In this document: piece by piece, positions 19,631 through 22,473 of the stretch | Position numbering within the stretch: the stretch's first letter is position 1 | Layout of the letters: the number at the start of each line of letters is the position of its first letter | IMG/VR virus record: IMGVR_UViG_3300042924_003151 | Coordinates: 1-22,473 of that record | DNA: 22,473 nucleotides | Direction: 5' to 3' (one strand) | DNA from: a virus | The notes under the pieces: generated by a model | What the model was told of the DNA's origin: nothing | The model's database searches: none | What the model saw: the letters and a program-made list of their open reading frames with translations, nothing else | Program-made: the position numbers and the translations under genes

Positions 19631-19921
19631 ATGCCCAAGTCCCGCAAGAAGATGCTCTACACCCGCGTCGGCAATGACCCGGTTCTCCTCGCCGTCATGG
19701 CCGAGATTAACCGCAGCGCCGTGAAGCCCCCCAAGGGTTACATGACCCGCGATCAGTGGGCGGCCAAATGGAAACTCAAGGCCGGCCACACCGCGTCCAT
19801 CTACATCAAGAAGGCCATGGACATCGGCGCCCTGGTCAAGGTCCGCTACCGCGTCCTCATCGGCAAGAGCAACCGACTCCGCGCCGTGGACCACTACGGC
19901 CCGCCAATCGCCAAGCGGTAA
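19631..19921 (+). CDS. Small winged-HTH-like protein
   Basis: Start ATG 19631, 4 nt after the phosphoesterase stop, instead of the longer in-frame reading. The 96-residue basic product has GYMTRDQWAAKWKLKAGHTASIYIKKAMDIGALVKV (about 37-71), an arrangement of two helices in which the second carries recognition-helix-like basic and Ser/Thr residues, and then RYRVLIGKSNRLRAVDHYG, which may form a wing. It may be a DNA-binding regulator or loader protein beside the helicase gene. The HTH is by eye; no named family. It is separated from the helicase start by 48 nt of C-rich leader. Confidence 0.5.
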   Translation: MPKSRKKMLYTRVGNDPVLLAVMAEINRSAVKPPKGYMTRDQWAAKWKLKAGHTASIYIKKAMDIGALVKVRYRVLIGKSNRLRAVDHYGPPIAKR

Positions 19922-19969
19922 AACATTTGACCAAGCCGACGCACATCGGCAAACCCCACCTCCCTCCCT

Positions 19970-21316
19970 ATGCCTCTCCCCTCCGCCATCGACGCGGAAC
20001 GCCACCTCCTCGGTGTCCTCCTACGCGATGCTCTCCCTCTCCCCGAAGGCCTGATCCCTTCGGACTTCCACGAGCCCAAGCATCAGGACACGGCCGCCTG
20101 TATCAAGGCCCTCTCCGATGCCGGCGTCCCGCCAGACGAACTGGTCGTGACCAACAAGCTGCGCGAAGCCAGGTCAACGGCCGAAGCCCACTACATCTCC
20201 GAACTGACGACCAACGTCGGCGCGTCCGTCTTCAACCCCGGATGGGCTGACCTCATCAAGCGCAAGGCCGCCCTCCGGCAAATCAGCCTCACCGCGTCCC
20301 GCCTCTACGACCACGCCAACGAGGAAGACGCCGACCCCGAAGCCCTGGTCGCCTTTACCGAGGGGTCACTCAAGGCCGCCAAGGGCAGAGCCAAGCCACG
20401 CGATCAGGCCGAACTCATGCCCCTGTCCCTGCTCCGCTCCTTTGACGCGGACAACGACCCGACCTGCCTCGTCGGTAACCGCTGGCTATGCAAGGGCGGC
20501 TCGCTCCTACTCGTCTCGCAGTCAGGCGTGGGCAAGTCATCCTTCACCCTTCAGCTGCTCATCTGCCTAGCCGTCGGCCGTCCCTTCTTCGGTATCCAAG
20601 CCAAGCGGCCTTTGCGTATCGTCATGGCTCAGGCCGAGAACGACGCCGGGGATGTCGCGCAGGCCTTCCAGTCCATCTGCCAAGGCCTGATGCTCTACCC
20701 GGACGAAGAGCGCCTACTCGACGAGAACCTGCACATCTACCGCGACACCCATTCGGTCGGGCCTGCCTTCATCGAACGGATGCGGGAACTAATCATCCGC
20801 CACAACGCGGACTGGTTCACCTGCGACCCGCTGATGTCCTTCTGCGGCATCGAGGTCTCCGATCAGAAGCAGATGACCGAGTTCCTGCGCCACGGCATCA
20901 ACCCGGTCCTCGAAGAGACCGGCGCCGTCTTCATGGCCGTCCACCATACGACCAAGCCCCGCTCGGCCAAGGACAAGGAAGGCCAGACCGTTGCCGACCT
21001 AGCATACGCAGGGAGCGGGAGTTCAGAACTCACCAACTGGGCACGCGAGTGCGCCGTGCTCCAGAGATGCCCAGGAGACGAACCCGTGTTCAAGTTCGCC
21101 CTGACCAAGCGCCGCGGCCGTGCCGGCCTGAAGGACCACGCCGACGACTTCGCCAACGAGATCACCATCCGCCACGCCCGCCAGAAAGGGGTCGTCCGAT
21201 GGGAGTACGCCACCCCCGAGGAGGCCAACCCTGCCCAGACGGAGACCAGACCCGCCCGCAGGGATAGCGATTCCAGACCCGCCAAGGCCTCGCCAAGGCG
21301 TTTTCAGGCCGACTGA
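19970..21316 (+). CDS. DnaB-N/RecA-like replicative helicase (RepA-type ATPase)
   Basis: A 448-residue protein from ATG 19970 after a pyrimidine-rich leader. Residues ~7-105 look like the DnaB N-terminal helical domain (AERHLLGVLLRD..., LIPSDFHEPKHQDTAA). Residues ~155-400 are a RecA-like ATPase: Walker A QSGVGKSS (184-191), Walker B around Asp281-Asp286 in ADWFTCDPL, and the sensor-like VHHTTK (324-329). This second half resembles RepA/RSF1010-type hexameric helicases. The C-terminal ~50 residues are Pro/Arg-rich. It would unwind DNA at the phage origin. No primase is visible in the window. A single TGA separates it from an in-frame extension (see findings). Confidence 0.75.
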   Translation: MPLPSAIDAERHLLGVLLRDALPLPEGLIPSDFHEPKHQDTAACIKALSDAGVPPDELVVTNKLREARSTAEAHYISELTTNVGASVFNPGWADLIKRKAALRQISLTASRLYDHANEEDADPEALVAFTEGSLKAAKGRAKPRDQAELMPLSLLRSFDADNDPTCLVGNRWLCKGGSLLLVSQSGVGKSSFTLQLLICLAVGRPFFGIQAKRPLRIVMAQAENDAGDVAQAFQSICQGLMLYPDEERLLDENLHIYRDTHSVGPAFIERMRELIIRHNADWFTCDPLMSFCGIEVSDQKQMTEFLRHGINPVLEETGAVFMAVHHTTKPRSAKDKEGQTVADLAYAGSGSSELTNWARECAVLQRCPGDEPVFKFALTKRRGRAGLKDHADDFANEITIRHARQKGVVRWEYATPEEANPAQTETRPARRDSDSRPAKASPRRFQAD

Positions 21317-21340
21317 GGGTCAATCCCCGTCCTACCCCCT

Positions 21341-21463
21341 ATGACCCCCCTTTCCCTACCCCCTCAAGGTCCGACTCAAGGTCCGACTCAAGGTCCGTCC
21401 TTATCTTACGATAAGGGGTTCTTCGGGCTTACCCCCTCCGCTGGAGCGTCGGGACGCCCTTGA
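21341..21463 (+). CDS. Possible 40-residue ORF with QGPT repeats (or non-coding)
   Basis: ATG 21341 to TGA 21463 reads MTPLSLPPQGPT... with the tetrapeptide QGPT/S three times, followed by LSYDKGFFGLTPSAGASGRP. It is in the same frame as the helicase gene and separated from it by the single TGA 21314-21316. The 12-bp repeats can equally be DNA iterons, since 12 is a multiple of 3. The region is Pro-rich in translation and has no Shine-Dalgarno. I cannot choose between coding and non-coding function. Confidence 0.25.
   Translation: MTPLSLPPQGPTQGPTQGPSLSYDKGFFGLTPSAGASGRP
21363..21398 (+). repeat. Three tandem 12-bp direct repeats (iteron-like)
   Basis: CTCAAGGTCCGA occurs at 21363-21374 and 21375-21386, and CTCAAGGTCCGT at 21387-21398, without spacers. 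A 7-bp hairpin follows immediately. The repeats sit just after the helicase gene. Such short tandem repeats are the hallmark of iterons in phage or plasmid origins. Confidence 0.85.
21399..21416 (+). other. Stem-loop next to the iterons
   Basis: CCTTATC (21399-21405) pairs perfectly with GATAAGG (21410-21416) across TTAC. The stem touches the last repeat. A second weak inverted repeat, GCGTC/GACGC, lies at about 21446-21457. The AT content of the stem is unusual for this GC-rich genome and may assist strand opening. Confidence 0.6.
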
Positions 21464-21488
21464 ACACTGTCCAATTTAACCTACCGAG

Positions 21489-21872
21489 ATGACCCAACCC
21501 AACCCGAGGAAGGCCACCCCCTCCCAACTCCGCTACCTAGCCATCAAGCGCCGCTGGACTAGGATCAGACTGAAGGCCTGGAGAGAGATGCCCGAGAAGA
21601 TGGAAGCCGCTCGCCGCGAGGCCACCAAAGAGGCAGCAAGGAAGAGGAGAGACAAGAACGACGGACTCCGTCAGGTCGTGGCCACATGGCCGGACCTACT
21701 GACCTCGCCTCAGCTGAGGGAACGGATCGCGGCAGACATCGCCTACAAGGGGAAGCCGTCGTCCCTGGTCTACCGACTTCGCCGGCACGGGATGGTCTCC
21801 TTCCGTGAGGACGGCAACTGGCTCAACCTTTGTACCTTGATACCGAGAGAAGATGGGCAACCTAAGCCGTAA
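21489..21872 (+). CDS. Basic protein with C-terminal DNA-binding-like region
   Basis: A 127-residue protein from ATG 21489. The N-terminal half (about residues 18-57) is a long basic helix full of Arg/Lys/Glu. The C-terminal half (LLTSPQLRERIAADIAYKGKPSSLVYRLRRHGMVSF) looks like a helix-turn-helix or winged-helix unit with a recognition helix and a strand. Its ATG is 172 nt after the helicase stop and directly downstream of the iteron/hairpin region. Its TAA overlaps the next start. It may be an origin or packaging protein. No named family recognised. Confidence 0.55.
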   Translation: MTQPNPRKATPSQLRYLAIKRRWTRIRLKAWREMPEKMEAARREATKEAARKRRDKNDGLRQVVATWPDLLTSPQLRERIAADIAYKGKPSSLVYRLRRHGMVSFREDGNWLNLCTLIPREDGQPKP

Positions 21873-22405
21873 TGGCGAAACAACTGCACGACCTTGAGGC
21901 TCCTGCCAAGGATGCCCGGTCGTTCGATGCCTGGTACTTCTCCCTGCCTAAGGCCACGCAGGACAAGATGCGGGAAGCGGGCGTGCTTCCCTACCGCGAG
22001 ATGGTTCAGCCTCGACGCGTCTGCGAGGTGCAACCTTGGCGCCGCATCTGGAACTCAACCGAGCAAGAGCAACGGATCGAGACGGACTCGTTCATAAGTA
22101 GGGAACACGTGGGGTCCATGCTTAAGGCCTTCATCGACGCGCTGGCCATGACCGACGAGTACTCGGTGCGCCGGCACGTGGAACTCGTCAGATGGGCGCT
22201 CGACCTCCCCGGCTGTCTGCCCGCGCCTGACATCGCTCGGATGTATGACGTGAGCAAACAAGCGATCCACAAAAGAGCGAAGCTGATGCGCGAGCAGTTC
22301 ACTCCTGATGCGCTGGGGGAGTGGACCGGGCAACACGCCACGCCTGCAGCTGAAAAGGTGGCGAAAAACTTACGGAAACCTGCGAAAACAAAGGGAAAAC
22401 GATGA
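21872..22405 (+). CDS. HTH protein, possible terminase small subunit or regulator
   Basis: A 177-residue protein from ATG 21872 (TAATG overlap). A conserved-looking HTH is at about residues 118-142: APDIARMYDVSKQAIHKRAKLMREQF, in which DVSKQAIHKRAK is very like the recognition helix of sigma-region-4 and terminase-small-subunit HTH domains. The N-terminal half is helical and mixed-charge, and the last ~20 residues are Lys-rich. In tailed phages a small DNA-binding protein just before the large terminase gene often starts packaging, and the next gene start is here; an alternative is a late-gene regulator. The stop overlaps a new ATG (ATGA). Confidence 0.5.
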   Translation: MAKQLHDLEAPAKDARSFDAWYFSLPKATQDKMREAGVLPYREMVQPRRVCEVQPWRRIWNSTEQEQRIETDSFISREHVGSMLKAFIDALAMTDEYSVRRHVELVRWALDLPGCLPAPDIARMYDVSKQAIHKRAKLMREQFTPDALGEWTGQHATPAAEKVAKNLRKPAKTKGKR

Positions 22406-22473
22406 GAGATGCCCCAAATACCCCCCGCCAAGGAATCTCTTCGGAACTGCCGTTTGCGTGCGTGGCCTGCCAC
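22402..22473 (+). CDS. Start of a gene running off the window (partial)
   Basis: ATG 22402 overlaps the preceding TGA (ATGA), like most genes here, and stays open to the right edge. The 24 codons visible read MRDAPNTPRQGISSELPFAC..., and end in CVACH, a Cys-x-x-Cys that may be the first half of a zinc site. Product undetermined. A second in-phase candidate, ATG 22409 in another frame, also stays open, but lacks the overlap. Confidence 0.45.
   Translation, partial: MRDAPNTPRQGISSELPFACVACH

Noticed and set aside
20488-21267. A 259-codon plus-strand ORF within the helicase gene
   Set aside because: It is frame-shifted from the helicase, Arg/Pro-rich, and lacks any domain; the helicase Walker motifs are in the other frame.
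1-22473. tRNA genes or CRISPR array
   Set aside because: No cloverleaf-like arms with a GTTCRA box and no regular repeat-spacer pattern were seen; the only tandem repeat is the 12-bp one at 21363-21398. This is by eye; a tRNAscan-SE run would be decisive.

Overview
The window is a continuous piece of a tailed double-stranded DNA phage or prophage. Every gene I can support lies on the plus strand and the genes are packed tightly, mostly with 1 to 40 nt overlaps. GC content is roughly 60 to 65 % in most genes. The tape measure, tail tube and tail terminator candidates, with no sheath gene in view, point to a siphovirus-like virion. A lipoprotein with a lipobox and an outer-membrane-compatible +2 residue, in a lysis cassette, points to a diderm (Gram-negative) host. 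Almost no start codon has a Shine-Dalgarno sequence. Starts instead sit in C/A-rich or pyrimidine-rich contexts, which suggests a host that initiates translation without SD pairing. I cannot name the host from the sequence. No integrase and no clear repressor are present, so lifestyle is undecided.

Layout. (1) 2-6656, virion morphogenesis: the end of the probable major capsid protein, a strong terminator, two connector-region proteins, a tail terminator candidate, a tail tube candidate, a probable tail assembly chaperone, a short tape measure protein, two large tail-tip proteins and a small beta-rich protein. (2) 6658-8445: a collagen-containing tail fibre whose last ~95 codons have much lower GC. 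(3) 8451-10291, lysis cassette: a 43-aa membrane peptide, a lipoprotein with three C-terminal membrane segments (candidate unimolecular spanin), an HExxH zincin-like protein, a LydA-like holin and a two-TM protein. (4) 10292-10543: a non-coding spacer with several GC-rich hairpins, then an operator-like palindrome overlapping a TTGACT box; this is the boundary between the late and the early or replication genes. (5) 10544-13764: small proteins, an ATP-dependent DNA ligase, an HTH protein, two lower-GC accessory genes and a secreted lysozyme-like transglycosylase. (6) 13777-21316, DNA metabolism: a RuvC-like resolvase, an ERF annealase, a PD-(D/E)XK exonuclease, an SSB-like protein, an HNH nuclease, a dNMP kinase, a metallophosphoesterase, small DNA-binding proteins and a DnaB-N/RecA-like helicase. 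(7) 21317-21488: three tandem 12-bp repeats and a 7-bp hairpin, a candidate origin. (8) 21489-22473: two basic or HTH proteins and the start of another gene, where terminase genes would be expected next.

How they fit together: the helicase, SSB-like protein, ligase and dNMP kinase would support replication using a host polymerase, since no polymerase or primase is in the window. Exonuclease, ERF and the resolvase form a RecET/Red-like recombination set. The morphogenesis and lysis genes form a conventional late module. The points most worth a second look are the spanin-holin-like lipoprotein, the structured spacer with its operator, the iteron/hairpin region after the helicase with its in-frame extension beyond a single TGA, and the repeated (T/A)TGCCC-N3-4-CCGCAG element in front of structural genes.
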